A DNA stretch of 64,000 nt from Morinoia aosen (taxonomy: Eukaryota > Arthropoda > Malacostraca > Amphipoda > Talitridae). Shown piece by piece: positions 1-12,339 of this stretch. The stretch is taken from contig CM059577.1 of NCBI GenBank assembly GCA_030386875.1, forward strand, positions 25,059,038-25,123,037, read 5' to 3'. Below the pieces are notes generated by a model. That model made no database searches, was not told where the DNA came from, and saw nothing but the letters and a program-made list of their open reading frames with translations. Positions within the stretch are counted from its first letter, which is position 1; each line of letters starts with the position of its first letter. Position numbers and translations under genes: made by a program.

Positions 1-2030
1 GTAATTCAGTAACTGAAATTGATAATGTATAAACATCAATGAATATTATTTTCAAGAAGATAAATAACAAAAGACAAACACTACATTGTAATTAAATATG
101 TAAAATTGATAATAATTCAACAGAAGGAGCATATTTGCAACTATATTTACTCAATACTTGTTAATTTATTCTTTAATTTTTATGAGATCTGAATTGAATT
201 TGAAAGAATTCCTTTTCTTTTTGTTTGCACTTTCGACAGACGTAAAAGCATGTAATTATTGCCACCGTCAGCCTTTCCCTTGTGTAAATTACGTAATAAC
301 CTGACGTTTATGTTCTCTTTTTGAATAGCGGAGGTCAAAAAAACTTTGAGTGTATTTTCTCAAGAGGTATTCTTTATTTTCTTTGCCCTCAATATTTTTT
401 TTGACCTGCAGAGATTGAATAACTAAAGATGCATAACTCTATTCCTGAAGTTTCCTCTTCAAGGCGCTTGAAGGTTTTGAAAACCATCTTCTTTCTTACA
501 GCAAACTTTGTTTTTTTACAGCAAACAATCATCTTTTTTATAGCTTTATAACTGAAGCACTTTTGGCTTTGCTCACTGCGGCTTTAGTAAGGAACAATCA
601 TCTCGAGATGATATTATTTTTGTTAAGAAGTTCTTTCATGTTTCTCGGTCGCTTTTTAAATAATTTCGGGAGAAGAGAAAAAAAATTATCGTCTCTCATC
701 ATCCAAGTTCCGTTATCACTTAGCCTGCGCATGCCAGATTTTCAATTTTAATGAAAATAATTTCAAATTGCTCATTCTGCATCCAGAATCTACATTGCCT
801 GGCTGTCTCGGAGGAGTTGATGTGTAGTGATCATTATTGCTAAATTTTACTTGCAAAAAGGAAAAATTTGAAAACTTTACCCAGGTAAAACGCCAGTCTT
901 TGGGAAATCTGCTTTGTTCCACAACTCAGATTGCAATTTTCTAGAAAAGTTTTGTTTACGTTTCGTGGATACCAGAGGAACGTAGAACGAAGCTTCCGTT
1001 AACAGGATTCTTGCTTGTTCTCGCAAAGTGACGGTTCACCGCCGGATGTGGATCAAGACACAAACATACTCTGCGTCCTTCAATCTATAAGTCTCGGATT
1101 TTTAAATTGTTATTTTTATGTAGAATTTTGTTTTTTTTTAAATTGATTTGTACTTTTTCGCAGCACGAGCCGTAATACACAAAAAATTTTTCAGTAAATT
1201 AAAATAGCACTATGGAGTTTGTTTTGCCACTAATGCTGAACGTTTAACTTTACGCCAGTTTATGAACTCTCAAAAAGAATTCTTCGCAACAGCACAGCGG
1301 GGGAAAACAAAATAAATTCTCTAAGGCAGATGTCAAGTCTGCGACAATTTCCGGTCTTTTATTAAAGCTTCATTGTTGTTTTCCGGGTGGTCGACAGACT
1401 GACAAAAATTTACCAAAGTCAGACAAGCTTTGCATCGATTCTACCACTGAATGTCGTGCACAATAAAAATGTTCTTTAAGAAGTAGAAATATTTTTCAAG
1501 ATACGTTTATTAGATGAATTGGACGCTGTCAAAAAGAAAATGTGAGCTTCCCCACTGAATATGCACTAACTATTCAGCCAGTCACGTTATTGTTACCTAG
1601 TTTTTAACTCACTTTTTGACGAGTAATTAAAAACCAACGCTCATAGATCAAAGCTGATGCGAAATTCAAAGACTCCAAAAAATGATATATGCAAAATTCA
1701 ATGTTCCTATTGTAAACCCCACAAAATTTCCAACAAGGACCGAGTCAGTTCAGTTGTAAGGGAAGGAGATTCTCTACAATAATATTATTTTAAAAAGAGG
1801 AAAACCTTAAAACCCGATATTTTTCTTGTTTTAAATTATAATTTATTTTTTAACTGTTTATCGTCCAAAAAATACAAAAACTCTTTTCTTCCAAATACAG
1901 TTAACATTCATAACATTTACTTCAGGATTATGCGACAGTAGCTGGTGTCGCTTTAAATGATAATGCATTCAAATAAAAGTAACAATGCATCTAACGGTTA
2001 AAATTGAAAGAAAACGAAACTGTATTTGAA
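1..2030. other. AT-rich spacer, no gene recognised
   Basis: Low-GC sequence with only short open frames that show no coding character and no flanking splice sites. No tRNA-like fold, transposon end or array was recognised here. Confidence 0.5.
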
Positions 2031-2034
2031 ATTT

Positions 2035-2280
2035 CTTAAAGCATCTTATGAATTGATAAATGATGCACGTACCAAACTGATATCTTTAATTACAAAAGAT
2101 GGAATGGCCAAAATGATCCCCTGTATTGACAAATGATGGAATGACTAAATGACATCGAAATTAATAAAATTGTGAAACCACCAAAATTAAGTCATGAATT
2201 GACAAATGATGAAATCACCAAAGTGATCTCATAAATTGACTAATGTTGCAATAACCTAATGATGTCACGTCAGGAACTTC
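2035..2280. repeat. Degenerate tandem repeat, unit about 40-45 bp
   Basis: About five to six diverged copies share the core 'ttgacaaatgatg' followed by 'accaaaatgat'-like sequence. Unit length drifts, so this is an old decayed array. The AT-rich stretch from 2290 to 3500 after it holds nothing recognisable. Confidence 0.5.
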
Positions 2281-3635
2281 AGAGTGAAAATCTAGCAAAA
2301 TAAAGATGTAAGGAAAAGTAGGAATGCAAGTAAGAATTTAAGAAATTTTCCTTAAATTTTACTTACGTTCAATTCTTAAACAGTTTAAGAACATGAATTG
2401 AGTGCTTAGTTGAAAATCGACGCTGATGTTATTGCTGTCAATTTATATTATTGCATCTCCCCAAGTATTTCAAGAATTAACTAAAATAAAACATCTGGAC
2501 AAAGATTGAGGTAAGAAAAAAGCGTAAATCAGTTAAAAGAAAATGTTTCTAGCTGGAAAGATCGAAAGAAAAGGCCGAAGTTCAACTGCTTAAGAAAGAA
2601 AAATAATTTAAAAAGGAATATGCTCTAAGCTAAACTGAAGCAGAGTTTATCAACCAAACGAGCGCAACTCCACATTTAAGTTAATTTTAGTGAGTTGATT
2701 TAAAAGTACGACACCAACTCACTTAGTCGTAAGCTAAGGACGCAGATCCAGAAAACAGCCCATTGAAATATAAGAACTTTGCCTTAAAAAGCCAAAACAA
2801 ATGTCAAGGAATAATTCTTCGGCAGCCGAAACGAACGACAAAAACTTTTCTTAAGAAGCCAAAACACAGAGGTTCTCTAAACTGGTCTAAACTCGTCTCG
2901 GTTCTCTAAAGTAACTGAATATAGTTTTGGAGATGTCGCAGATGAAATTCAATAGTGTGCAATCGTGTAGCTTCACCTGGCAAAGAAGCCACCAAGTGGA
3001 ATCACAAAAGTTCTCAAAATTCTCAAACTGCGTCATAATTTTGACCACCGTGCAATACAGGGATGGCCGGATACTGAAAGTGTTCACAATCGCTAAAGAA
3101 TCGGTTGTCCAAGAACTGCAACGATACATAAATTAAAAAAAATGTTACTTCAAAGATTATTATTAGCCCTAGAAGTTCCATTAAGAAATTCGTGTCGGAG
3201 TTTAGGATATCCAAAAAGTTGGTTAATAGGGTTGTGAGAAAAAGACTATGAAGTTTCTCTTTCGAAATTAAAAATAATCTATAGCCTCAGAAGTGCATTA
3301 GAGATGAGAAGATGCGCGAGAACTTGCGATTTACTCCTTCAAATTTTAAATCATGATCTCAAAATTGTTGTATTCATTTGTTGTGGGATTTTCACTCGTG
3401 AGTAAGCTTTCAATCATAATAATGACCAAGTACATGAACGAAATATTTCAGTAATACGAGAAAATATTTAAGCGTTCGATTAATCAAAACACCTGCCGCT
3501 GTCATGGTCTGAGGAGGAGTGTGAGCGAACTCCTAAAGTTTATGTTCCTGAGGAGATCCAGCTCACACGTCCAATCGTGCTCGGGGAGGGCTCAGGTATG
3601 AATTTTATTTTCCGATCAGCGTATAAGCTATCTTC

Positions 3636-3803
3636 AAGACGATATATATAGATATATATATCTATATATAATATATATATATATATATAAACCAAGCTTC
3701 TACAGTTTTCAACGTAGAAGCTTGATTTTGGTATCATTAGGAAAATTTTTGGGTAGGAGATCCCTTTTTTATATATATATACACATACATAAATATATAT
3801 ATA
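3636..3803. repeat. (TA)n microsatellite tracts
   Basis: Two AT dinucleotide tracts, about 3639-3690 and 3767-3803, flank a hairpin at 3693-3724. The sequence between them has no coding signal. From 3810 to 4670 nothing is recognised. Confidence 0.85.
3693..3724. repeat. Perfect 11 bp inverted repeat (hairpin)
   Basis: The arms 'caagcttctac' and 'gtagaagcttg' are exact reverse complements around a 10-base spacer. It lies between two TA tracts, so it may be extruded DNA or a transposon relic. No function is assigned. Confidence 0.7.
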
Positions 3804-4671
3804 TAATTTATATTTGTTCGTGAAATAACTTTTCTATTGCAAAAATAGAAACTTTTTACAGGAGTAAATGCGTTTGTAATTTAATTTTACATATCCATAT
3901 GCATTTTAATTCCCCTAGTCGCAACAGAAATGCGATAAGTGAAATTTAAAAAATTAGGTACATTAGGTCAATTCAAGGGTAAGAGATCCCCTCAAAGCCC
4001 TGGTCTGCACGCAGTGACTTTTACGTCGAGTCCGTTGTTGAGAAAAATTCTTGCAGAAAATATTTTGCATTACTGGACGCTTTAAATGGGTCTTCGGAAC
4101 GTAAACAAGCCGTCTTGCTACGAAGCTGTTATGCGCTGCATTGGTGTCAGTACTTAGTAGATTGACGGTAGCTCATGTATAGATAAAAAAATCAGTTGAG
4201 TTACTAATTACTCATACTGAAATTACCATTAATTACCATAGTTACTATTACTGATTGTAAAGTTGCGAGAATTGTGGAAATTTTAGTCATTTGTTCCACA
4301 AAGCAGGTTCCACGCGCGCGAAAGTTACACTAAGAAAATAATCGCTCATTCGCTTGTTTTTGTCCGATGATCAGTGTGGTGATCGCCGTTTTGAACTAAA
4401 CTCTCGTAATATTCAAGTTGGATTGTAAAAGCTTAAACGTTCAGTTATCATCTTAAAAACTGCTATTCATAATATGTAAAAAGCTCATAACCTATTGTAG
4501 CAGGTGGCGCAAAAGTTATAATAATTTCCAGCTTATTGAAGCGTAACACCCAGAACTTTCCAAAATATTCATGAAGCTTCGAAACAGCCTCTGAATTCGT
4601 TACCTGGAAAACGTCCCTAGCCTTTAAACTTAAGTTAAATTCGAACAAACTTCATGAAATTATGCAAGCGA

Positions 4672-5015
4672 TTTGGGTAGAATTTTGATCCGCATTTTAC
4701 TCTGCATTTTGATCCTCATTTTGATTTGCATTCCATCCTTTATTTTGTATCGCATTTCTGTATTCTGATATGTATTTTGATATGCAATTTGGTTTGCATT
4801 TTGTTTTGTGTTTTTATTCTCACTTTGATCCATATTTTGTACCACATTTAGCCGTCCTTTTTGTCCGCATTTTTCACCGTACTTGAATCTGTATTCTTGT
4901 CCGCATTTTATTCACTGTTCTTGTTCACATTTTGTTCCGTCGAATTTTGTTCCGAATTTTCATCCACATTTTGTTCCGTACTCGGATCCACGTTTTAGTT
5001 CGCATTTTGGCCGCA
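4672..5015. repeat. Degenerate 'cattttgttc' tandem repeat
   Basis: About 25-30 diverged copies of a roughly 11-12 bp unit with core 'cattttg' and variable tail. It ends directly before the GC-rich island at 5045. Confidence 0.6.
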
Positions 5016-5034
5016 GTTTCTCACGTTCCCAAGA

Positions 5035-5260
5035 GACAGAGAACATGGCAGACTTCGCCGCGCCACCTGCTCCATATTTTGGGGCCGACAACCAGTTGTG
5101 CCAGCTGGAGTGACGCAACAGATGGCTCTCGAGGCTGGAAAAGGCAGCAGCGGCAGGTGGTGGCGCAGCTGGAACAACGGAAGCTCCGACAATCAGAAGA
5201 TTAGTTGTTCTTGTCTGCTTTACATCTACACTCGCCCGTTTTCGTGTTTTGTTTTTACGC
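5035..5260. other. GC-rich island with a short plus-strand frame
   Basis: A block clearly richer in GC than its surroundings. On the plus strand an ATG at 5045 opens a 22-codon frame (begins MADFAAPPAPYFGADN) that stops at 5113. The minus strand is also open here for about 100 codons, rich in Ala and Pro. No splice sites or family could be assigned. It could be a first exon or promoter region, or an old repeat; the sequence does not decide between them. Confidence 0.3.
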
Positions 5261-5280
5261 GTGAGTAGTGAAACGCGCAT

Positions 5281-6610
5281 TTAACTTTTGATTTAACACG
5301 CATTCTCATATGGTAAACTGGTTTATTTTTACGCTAGAAATTTCACTTGAATTTACAAGTTCTTGAAAGGTTCATCATAACTTCGCCTTACAGTAAATGT
5401 ATTAGTTTTTACCACCTCGACCAAGTGATTAAACGTGCTTGAAGTCTTTACTTTGCTTGTGGTATTCGCGATAATATTCAAACCAGGACCCATATTTTCG
5501 AGCAGTTTACGTTGTTGCACCGGCACAGTTGGCGTCGTAAGTCTACTTTGAAGAACTTACGCTACGGCAACGTAAATGGTTATATAATTGGGCCTCAGAG
5601 TTGGCAGATAAATATATTTTTGTAATTTAAGAACCCCAGTCATGTAATTTTATGCTTCAGAGCCACTCGCTGGGAAAGTAAAAGTCACTCGCTAAGGTTA
5701 AAAAATTATTCGTTCGTAATCATTATTTACTGAAACAAGATGCACTATTAATGGTGGATTACTATTCTCGAAGATTGTCAAAATTTCTTACATCGTTATT
5801 TTTCGTAAAATTTTTCCTGAAAATTCAAAAACAATGTAAATAACTAGAAATCTTTCGCACAAAATGATGCTATATATGTTTTTCTTGCTCATTATAAGGC
5901 GATATTTAAAATTACAGTCGAGATACTGATGTTTTATACCAATTATATAAATGTAAATACCTCTAGTTCCATGTAGAAAATAGATTTTCTTAAAATTCAC
6001 AAAATAATTCATAAGGCTTTGAACCTGAATTTAAAGAACAGGATTGTTTCAGTATGCAGCACCGGATTCTTTAAATTATGGACCGATATTTGCAAGTTCT
6101 AGCACGAAATTTTTGGGTGCAGAGCCTTTACAATTCTTTTGTGGCAGAGGTAAATTTCGTTATGTGGCCCAGTTGATCCGTGAGTTATACATCAACTTTT
6201 TTACTTATAATCTTAACTCTTGAGGCTAAGAATAAGTTATCATTAGCTTCATATTGAAAATTTACGAGAAATGCAGCATTTTATTTATTTTATTTGTAGT
6301 TACTGGGAGCTATTTCGAATTTGTATAAGTTAAGCGTCGCTAAAGACGTACAGGTAATTCGAACATCGACTGTGTGTAATTAATTTGAAGATCGGTTCAT
6401 GTAAGCGAATGTACAGCAAGTTTGTAACGGAACTATCAAAATCTTCACGCATAAAGCATAACTTTGTCGACTATATCCACAATGCAAGGTCGAAAAAACA
6501 TGTTCTTGTCTATGTGCCTGACTATAGTCAAAAATATAAAAAATAACAAGGTTGTGTCATATTAATTGTTTGTTCTCCCGTATTTAATGTGCTGTATACT
6601 AACGTAACTA
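5281..6610. other. AT-rich spacer, nothing recognised
   Basis: No open frame with coding character, no clear repeat and no transposon terminus was found. Confidence 0.5.
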
Positions 6611-6611
6611 A

Positions 6612-7767
6612 TCTGTGTACCGTCCCTGTATACCGTCCCTGTGTACCGTCCCTGTGTACCGTCCCTGTGTACCGTCCCTGTGTAACGTCCCTGTGTACCG
6701 TCCCTGTGTACCGTCCCTGTTTACCGTCCCTGTGTACCGTCCCTGTGTACCGTCCCTGTGTACCGTCCCTGTGTACCGTCCCTGTGTACCGTCCCTGTGT
6801 AACGTCCCTGTGTACCGTCCCTGTGTACCGTCCCTGTTTACCGTCCCTGTGTACCGTCCCTGTGTACCGTCCCTGTGTACCGTCCCTGTGTACCGTCCCT
6901 GTTTACCGTCCCTGTGTACCGTCCCTGTGTACCGTCCCTGTGTACCGTCCCTGTGTACCGTCCCTGTGTACCGTCCCTGTGTAACGTCCCTGTGTACCGT
7001 CCCTGTGTACCGTCCCTGTTTACCGTCCCTGTGTACCGTCCCTGTGTACCGTCCCTGTGTACCGTCCCTGTGTACAGTCCCTGTTTACCGTCCCTGTGTA
7101 CCGTCCTTGCTTACCGTCCCTGTGTACCGTCCCTGTGTACCGTCCCTGTGTACCGTCCCTGTGTACAGTCCCTGTTTACCGTCCCTGTGTACCGTCCCTG
7201 TGTACCGTCCCTGTGTACCGTCCCTGTTTACCGTCCCTGTGTACCGTCCCTGTGTACCGTCCCTGTGTACCGTCCCTGTGTACCGTCCCTGTGTACCGTC
7301 CCTGTGTACCGTCCCTGTTTACCGTCCCTGTGTACCGTCCCTGTTTACCGTCCCTGTGTACCGTCCCTGTTTACCGTCCCTGTGTACCGTCCCTGTTTAC
7401 CGTCCCTGTGTACCGTCCCTGTGTACAGTCCCTGTGTACCGTCCCTGTGTACCGTCCCTGTGTACCGTCCCTGTTTACCGTCCCTGTGTACCGTCCCTGT
7501 TTACCGTCCCTGTGTACCGTCCCTGTTTATCGTCCCTGTGTACCGTCCCTGTTTACCGTCCCTGTGTACCGTCCCTGTGTACCGTCCCTGTTTACCGTCC
7601 CTGTGTACCGTCCCTGTGTACCGTCCCTGTGTACCGTCCCTGTTTACCGTCCCTGTGTACCGTCCCTGTTTACCGTCCCTGTGTACCGTCCCTGTTTACC
7701 GTCCCTGTGTACCGTCCCTGTTTACCGTCCCTGTGTACCGTCCCTGTGTACAGTCCCTGTGTACCGT
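6612..7767 (+). repeat. 13 bp minisatellite, about 88 copies
   Basis: The unit is 'gtaccgtccctgt' in an uninterrupted head-to-tail array with point variants (tgtttacc, gtaacg, gtacag). The unit has no stop codon on the plus strand and 13 is not divisible by three. All three plus frames therefore stay open and encode the same 13-residue period (VYRPCVPSLCTVP) shifted in phase. That is a by-product of the unit, not evidence for a protein. Confidence 0.97.
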
Positions 7768-7769
7768 AA

Positions 7770-8500
7770 GTGACAGAGCTTTAGTCATGCTAGGAATTGT
7801 CGAATTTTGCATCTCGTAATAAGTTTTAACCCATTAATAAATAAAAAATACGTAACACTGTCACGGGTGAAGGTGTTTGTTTTTTCTTTCAAAATAAAAA
7901 AATATTTTCCCTCAAACTGGGAGTAGCTTTAGGTATGTCCGCTAAGGAGTGCGTTACTTCGTTGGGATTATTGATTGATCATTTTTATTCAAATTATTTA
8001 TTTAATTATTATTAAGCAAAACTTTTGATTTTTTTTTGTTGAGTAGTGTTATTATAAGCTTTAGTAGCTAAATAAATAAATAGACACCGGTATGCTTTTA
8101 ATGCTACAAAGAGTGTAGGAAGGTGCGGAGTAAAATATATCAGCCCACACATGTTGCTTGAAGTTTTCACAGGAACGAGGTTGTCGTGAACCTAATCTGG
8201 CTCCTGCATGCACCCTTGATCTCGTTTCGTCCAGCGCTACACTACAGCTGTTATGGTGACAAAACATATAGTTTTCCAACCAACCTCAATAACTGCCCTG
8301 TAATATCGATTTATTCGTTCATTAATTGAATGAAATTCATTGATTAAATTATCAAAATTAATCGTTCATCGTCATTTTCCTTAAAATAACATAACAAAAT
8401 TTCGTGTAAAATTTCTAGCTCATCGAAATTTCAAAAATTTTACACCGTTGCCAAGTCTTTAGAAAAATTTGAGGATAGTTTCTGCGTAACGACCACCTCA
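7770..8500. other. Spacer after the 13 bp array
   Basis: AT-rich, with a slightly GC-richer patch at 8130-8260 whose minus strand is open for about 70 codons. No family was recognised and no splice sites were convincing. Confidence 0.4.
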
Positions 8501-8518
8501 CGGCTTGATGTATTTACC

Positions 8519-8633
8519 ACATCCCAGTCAAACTTTTTCGCCGAAGCACACATGTTTTCGCCGCCGTAGCGATTTAATTAATTGGGCCGCGAAAATCATG
8601 CATGCAGGTGGCGAAAAAGTTAGACTGAGATGT
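8519..8633. mobile_element. 115 bp foldback element (MITE-like)
   Basis: The 24 bp ends at 8519-8542 and 8610-8633 are near-perfect reverse complements, differing at two positions, with core 'aactttttcgcc'/'ggcgaaaaagtt'. The interior is only 67 bp and non-coding. Size and structure fit a non-autonomous inverted-repeat element. No target-site duplication is evident, so the superfamily is not assigned. Confidence 0.6.
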
Positions 8634-8775
8634 TGCGACGCGCGTTTGAGACCCGTGATCAAGAATGGGTAACTTTGACTTGACCTCTGATGCGCTGAAC
8701 TCTCGCCATCGCAGTTAGCATCACCGGCATCGCTGGTGCGTTGCATGAGTTATGACTTCAAATGTGTACTGTGTA

Positions 8776-8842
8776 TGTTCATGTATATATATATGTACGT
8801 CAATCTTGATCTATATATATATATTATTATATATACATATGT
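8776..8842. repeat. (TA)n-rich microsatellite
   Basis: Interrupted TA and TATG tracts about 65 bp long. The AT-rich sequence around them is otherwise unremarkable. Confidence 0.8.
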
Positions 8843-8999
8843 AAACACATATATTGAATACATACATCATTGCCCGACGTGTATTAACTTCAGGACAATG
8901 ACTTCTTTCGTCAGAACTGTAACATCATCACAACGGTGCAAAGGTTTGCCTTGTAATTTGTACGTGTTTTACATACAGTATTTGTTCCTAATTTACACT

Positions 9000-9150
9000 G
9001 GTCCTAGTTTGCACAGCTCCTAATTTTTGCGCTTTTAATTTTTACGCTTCTAATTTGCACAGCTCCTAATTTGTACGCTTCTAATTTGCACAGCTCCTGA
9101 TTTGTACGCTTCTAATTTACACAGCTCCTAATTAGTACGCTTCTAATTGG
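9000..9150. repeat. Tandem repeat, unit about 31 bp
   Basis: Four to five copies alternate 'cacagctcctaattt' with 'gtacgcttctaattt', so the 31 bp unit is itself a decayed dimer of a roughly 15 bp repeat. The stretch from 9160 to 9800 holds no recognisable gene. Confidence 0.75.
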
Positions 9151-9804
9151 TTTACTTCTCAGAATTTACCTTATTTTTTTCTTTTCTTGTTACCGTTCAA
9201 AATTTGTTCCGTTTTTAACATGTATTTAGTACAAATTTTAACACGTATTTAGTACAAGTACGAGGTTTGTCTTTTTATTCTCTTCGGCATTGAAATTCTG
9301 TCATCTGCGCGATGTACAGTGCAGGCCAAAAAAAAATGCTACAGAATTTTAGGAGAGATGATAACTCTTAAACCATCTATCGGAGAGAGATCGACTGTAT
9401 TTCATTTGTTGTGAAATTTACAATTTTGTTATCCGTTTTAAACTTTTTACTGACGACTTTCTATTGCTTCAATAATAAATTATTTTTAGAAATAGGCCCC
9501 ATTTGGAAAAATTATTTTAGTAAATGAGCGACATTTGTTTGTGTTTCCATATCCCAAAGCGTAACGAGCGAATGAATTCAGAAAACTTTTATCGAGCAGA
9601 AGGCAGCAGGAAAGGTTCCTTGCTCTGAACGTCAATTTTCTTGAGTGAAATGACCGAAAATAAGAAGAGTTTAGCTACTAAGAAAAAATGAAATTTCGCA
9701 AGAGAGCACACTAACATCAGCTCCCTGCGATTGATGGTTATCAAGTAATCATTGTGCTGAAATTGCGTAGTATATTTTATTGAAATTGCGTAGCGACCCG
9801 ACCC

Positions 9805-10140
9805 TGTGTGTCATCAGCACCACATGTGCATCGGCAGAACGATATGATCATCAGCACGAGGTGCATCATCAGTATTATACGTATATCATCGATACTATGC
9901 CATCATTAGTACATGCCACCACCGATACCATACCATCATCTACACGATAGTGTCATCAGCACAGTATCAAAAGTACGACACATATCAGAAAAATCAGTGC
10001 GACACAGATGATCAGTGCAATTCGTATATCGTCAGTTCGATATCATTAATAAAATATCAGCACCATACGTAGATCATTAACATGGAATTATATAACATCA
10101 TCAGTACAATTCGTACATCATCGCTTCGATATAGGATTAT
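9805..10140. repeat. Degenerate 'atcatcag' repeat
   Basis: More than a dozen copies of a core 'atcatcagyac' with irregular spacers of about 10-20 bp. It lies downstream of the stop codon of the putative exon at 10225-10554 when read on the minus strand. Confidence 0.55.
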
Positions 10141-10224
10141 ATTTATCTGATGATAAATATTGTACACTCGACAGCAGAACAATCACATTCAACAAGACAA
10201 CGCGCAACCCAACACAATTACTAC

Positions 10225-10554
10225 CTATGAACCATCCCGATGAAACCTTTCCTTTTCTACGGAAACTTCATTCTCTTTCCCTCCGCTCCCCCCTCCCCCA
10301 CCGGCAGCTGCTTCCTCAGGGCACTCTTCACTGATTGCAACACGCCTTGGGGGAGCCCAACGTCCTCCCCCACCGCTCCCCCCAACTCCCCCAGCGCCAC
10401 CCCCAACTCCCCCAGCGCCGCCCCTAACTCCCCCAGCACCGCCCCCAACTCCCCCCAACAGCTGTTCTTTGGAGGCGCGTGTTTCGTGCTCGAAGTCAAC
10501 GCTTGTGGCGTCGATGGTCTTGCCCACGTCTTTGTTTCGTCGGTACTGCACCAC
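10225..10554 (-). CDS. Putative 3'-terminal exon of a minus-strand membrane protein gene
   Basis: Read on the minus strand, a splice acceptor ending 'cgcag' (10555-10559) is followed by an open frame of 109 codons ending in TAG at 10225-10227. It starts VVQYRRNKDVGKTIDATSVD. A Gly-rich segment built of 7-residue repeats (GGVGGGA) follows, then a charged tail rich in Glu and Lys. The GC content stands out from the AT-rich surroundings, which supports coding. It has no hydrophobic segment, so it would be a cytoplasmic or extracellular tail. Its phase joins in frame with the putative exon at 10889-10963. I infer it is the last exon of the gene that also uses 25683-25751 and 45389-45484. The family is not recognised. 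The acceptor has only a weak pyrimidine tract, so this remains tentative. Confidence 0.45.
   Translation of the reverse strand: MVQYRRNKDVGKTIDATSVDFEHETRASKEQLLGGVGGGAGGVRGGAGGVGGGAGGVGGSGGGGRWAPPRRVAISEECPEEAAAGGGGGSGGKENEVSVEKERFHRDGS
10373..10460 (-). repeat. 21 bp in-frame tandem repeat, 4 copies
   Basis: Four near-identical 21 bp units (core 'cccaactcccccagc') lie inside the putative exon 10225-10554. Each adds seven residues, so copy-number change would keep the frame. That contrasts with most arrays in this window. Confidence 0.85.
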
Positions 10555-10888
10555 CTGCGAATTGGTTCAGTGTCATCACGGATCACGAATTCAATGTAAT
10601 GTACAAATTAAATAATATAATAATACTTAAATACGTAGTTCATCAACAGATATGAATCATTTCCTAGCACAAGGAGATCATTCTTAATTACTGAGATAAG
10701 TATAGGCATTACGAAATGCGTATATGAGTTCACATAACATTCTCATCCATTCATATTGTCATAACATTGAGACGTAGCTAAACGTTTCATATCTTAGAGG
10801 TTACCTTTTCTAAAGACTTAGTACATTAAAAGGACTACATACACTAAAATTATATGTAACTCGTCGTACAGAAAGCGCCAAGTCTCAC

Positions 10889-10963
10889 CACGGCATCACC
10901 CCGTGAGCTCTCCGACCTCCACCCCCGCCGGAACTGTGCCCCCACGCACACCATGCTGCCGCT
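10889..10963 (-). CDS. Putative internal exon, minus strand (75 nt)
   Basis: On the minus strand an acceptor 'tctgtcggcag' (from 10964) precedes 25 codons that contain VCVGAQFRRGWRSESS. They are followed by the donor 'gtgaga' at 10883-10888. Both ends are in phase 0, matching the exons at 25683-25751 and 10225-10554. The segment is GC-rich. It lies within a roughly 275 bp region that has a decayed second copy at 20078-20335, where the corresponding frame carries stop codons. The short basic sequence would fit the start of a cytoplasmic tail after a last membrane segment. It is supported only by splice signals, phase and base composition. Confidence 0.4.
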
Positions 10964-11165
10964 CTGCCGACAGAGATATTCTCGGATTAAAAATGGAAAA
11001 TTTCGATACCTCATCGACGAATGACGTTAATTATATGCATATTTTTGAGAGCCTCTTTCAAATATTATTGTGGAAGCCTCTCCCGAAAAACGAAGAGGAA
11101 AGTTCTCCTGTAAAAACAGGGTCAGTTGAAATTTTAGAAGGAGTGTGTTCATTTGGCAGCTAAAT
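10890..11165. repeat. Dispersed duplicate A (partner at 20078-20335)
   Basis: This region and 20078-20335 align over their length in the same orientation. Shared landmarks include 'gatattctcgg', 'gacgttaatta' and 'aaaacgaagaggaaagttct'-like sequence, with roughly 70 percent identity by eye. It includes the putative exon 10889-10963 and its upstream intron. Confidence 0.65.
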
Positions 11166-12339
11166 GGCTCCTATCCTTAGGTTATTGTTAAATATAAAGA
11201 GTACAGAGCTCTCGAAAATATTCTTTAGGAGACATAAATTTTACTTGCGTTTGCGCATGTGGTGTATGAAGCGCATGGCAGATTAAGATGTTTTTTCTAG
11301 TCTCCATATAATGGAAGAGTTTAAAATTACGAAAACATGTCAAGCTAGGTAAAAATTTATGAGTTACGCCTAACTGCATTACAGAGTTCAAAAATGAGAA
11401 CGTTTTATATAAAGTCTGGTTAATGAAAGGCTTAATATTTTGCTCCCAGGAGCACATTGGAAGTTTATCCAGAGCTCTTTCCTTTCATTAAAAACATGGT
11501 CCGTGTACAAGCGAGATTTGTATTAAGGTTGCAATGCAAATTTCTGGAAGAAGCCAAGAACTAAAACAATTGAGAGACAAAATAAAGAGAATTCAAAATT
11601 GCAAGTCTGGAATTCATTCTAATATTCATGACACTCGATTCGAAGCGCGCCTATTGGAATGGAGAGCTGATGATTATGTAAAGCAGTGTGCGTTCCAAGT
11701 CTTGCTGTTCTTTCCAGTGATGAAGTTTGAAACAATTCGAGTTTCTTATTTATTACATGCCCAGCTTATTCCCAACGCCCAACACAAAAAATGGCCGAAC
11801 TTATGCCGTTTTTTCTTAGAGCAGTTTTTTGGAATTTCTCAAAATTTAAGCCTTCATTTCTTTACTTATTCGATTTTCAGTCCACTTGTTTAATTCGAGG
11901 TTTCTACTCTTTTCTAATCCAGTCATTATTTTCAATTGTTTTCCTTAGTTTGAGCTTTTTTCTTGAGGATCTGCCGTTTCAAATTTATTCTGAATCCCCC
12001 ACGCTAAAAAAGCGTAATTCCGACCTCTTAGAACAACGCCAATATCAAAGCCTTTCCGGATCCCACGCCCATTCCAATTCGCTACCTGCCGAGTATCGGG
12101 AATTCGCTAAAAGCGGGTCAAAGGCTCAGGAATTCCTTCATTGGGAATCGGAGACAAGCCTTCATTTGCATGGATTAAAATAGGAGATGGCTGGCAAAAG
12201 CGCAGTCTCGTATTGAGAGTAGGAATCCAGCGATGTTCTTTGATATCATCGCACAATTTTTGCACCGAACTGCCGTTCGAAATTTTTCGGGATCGATTTT
12301 TTCTCTATTTCGTTAGTAGGATTTTGAAACCGTTGATAC
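11166..12339. other. Intergenic or intronic stretch, no recognised gene
   Basis: Several overlapping open frames of 85-130 codons lie between 11534 and 12183 on the plus strand. They have no initiator context, splice sites or recognisable family, and they shift frame with no consistent coding signal. An old gene or transposon fragment is possible. Confidence 0.35.

Noticed and set aside
6612-7767. CRISPR array
   Set aside because: Units are contiguous with no unique spacers, and the genome is eukaryotic. The same holds for the other arrays.
6589-7819. Cys/Pro-rich repeat protein on the plus strand
   Set aside because: All three frames over the 13 bp array are open and equivalent.
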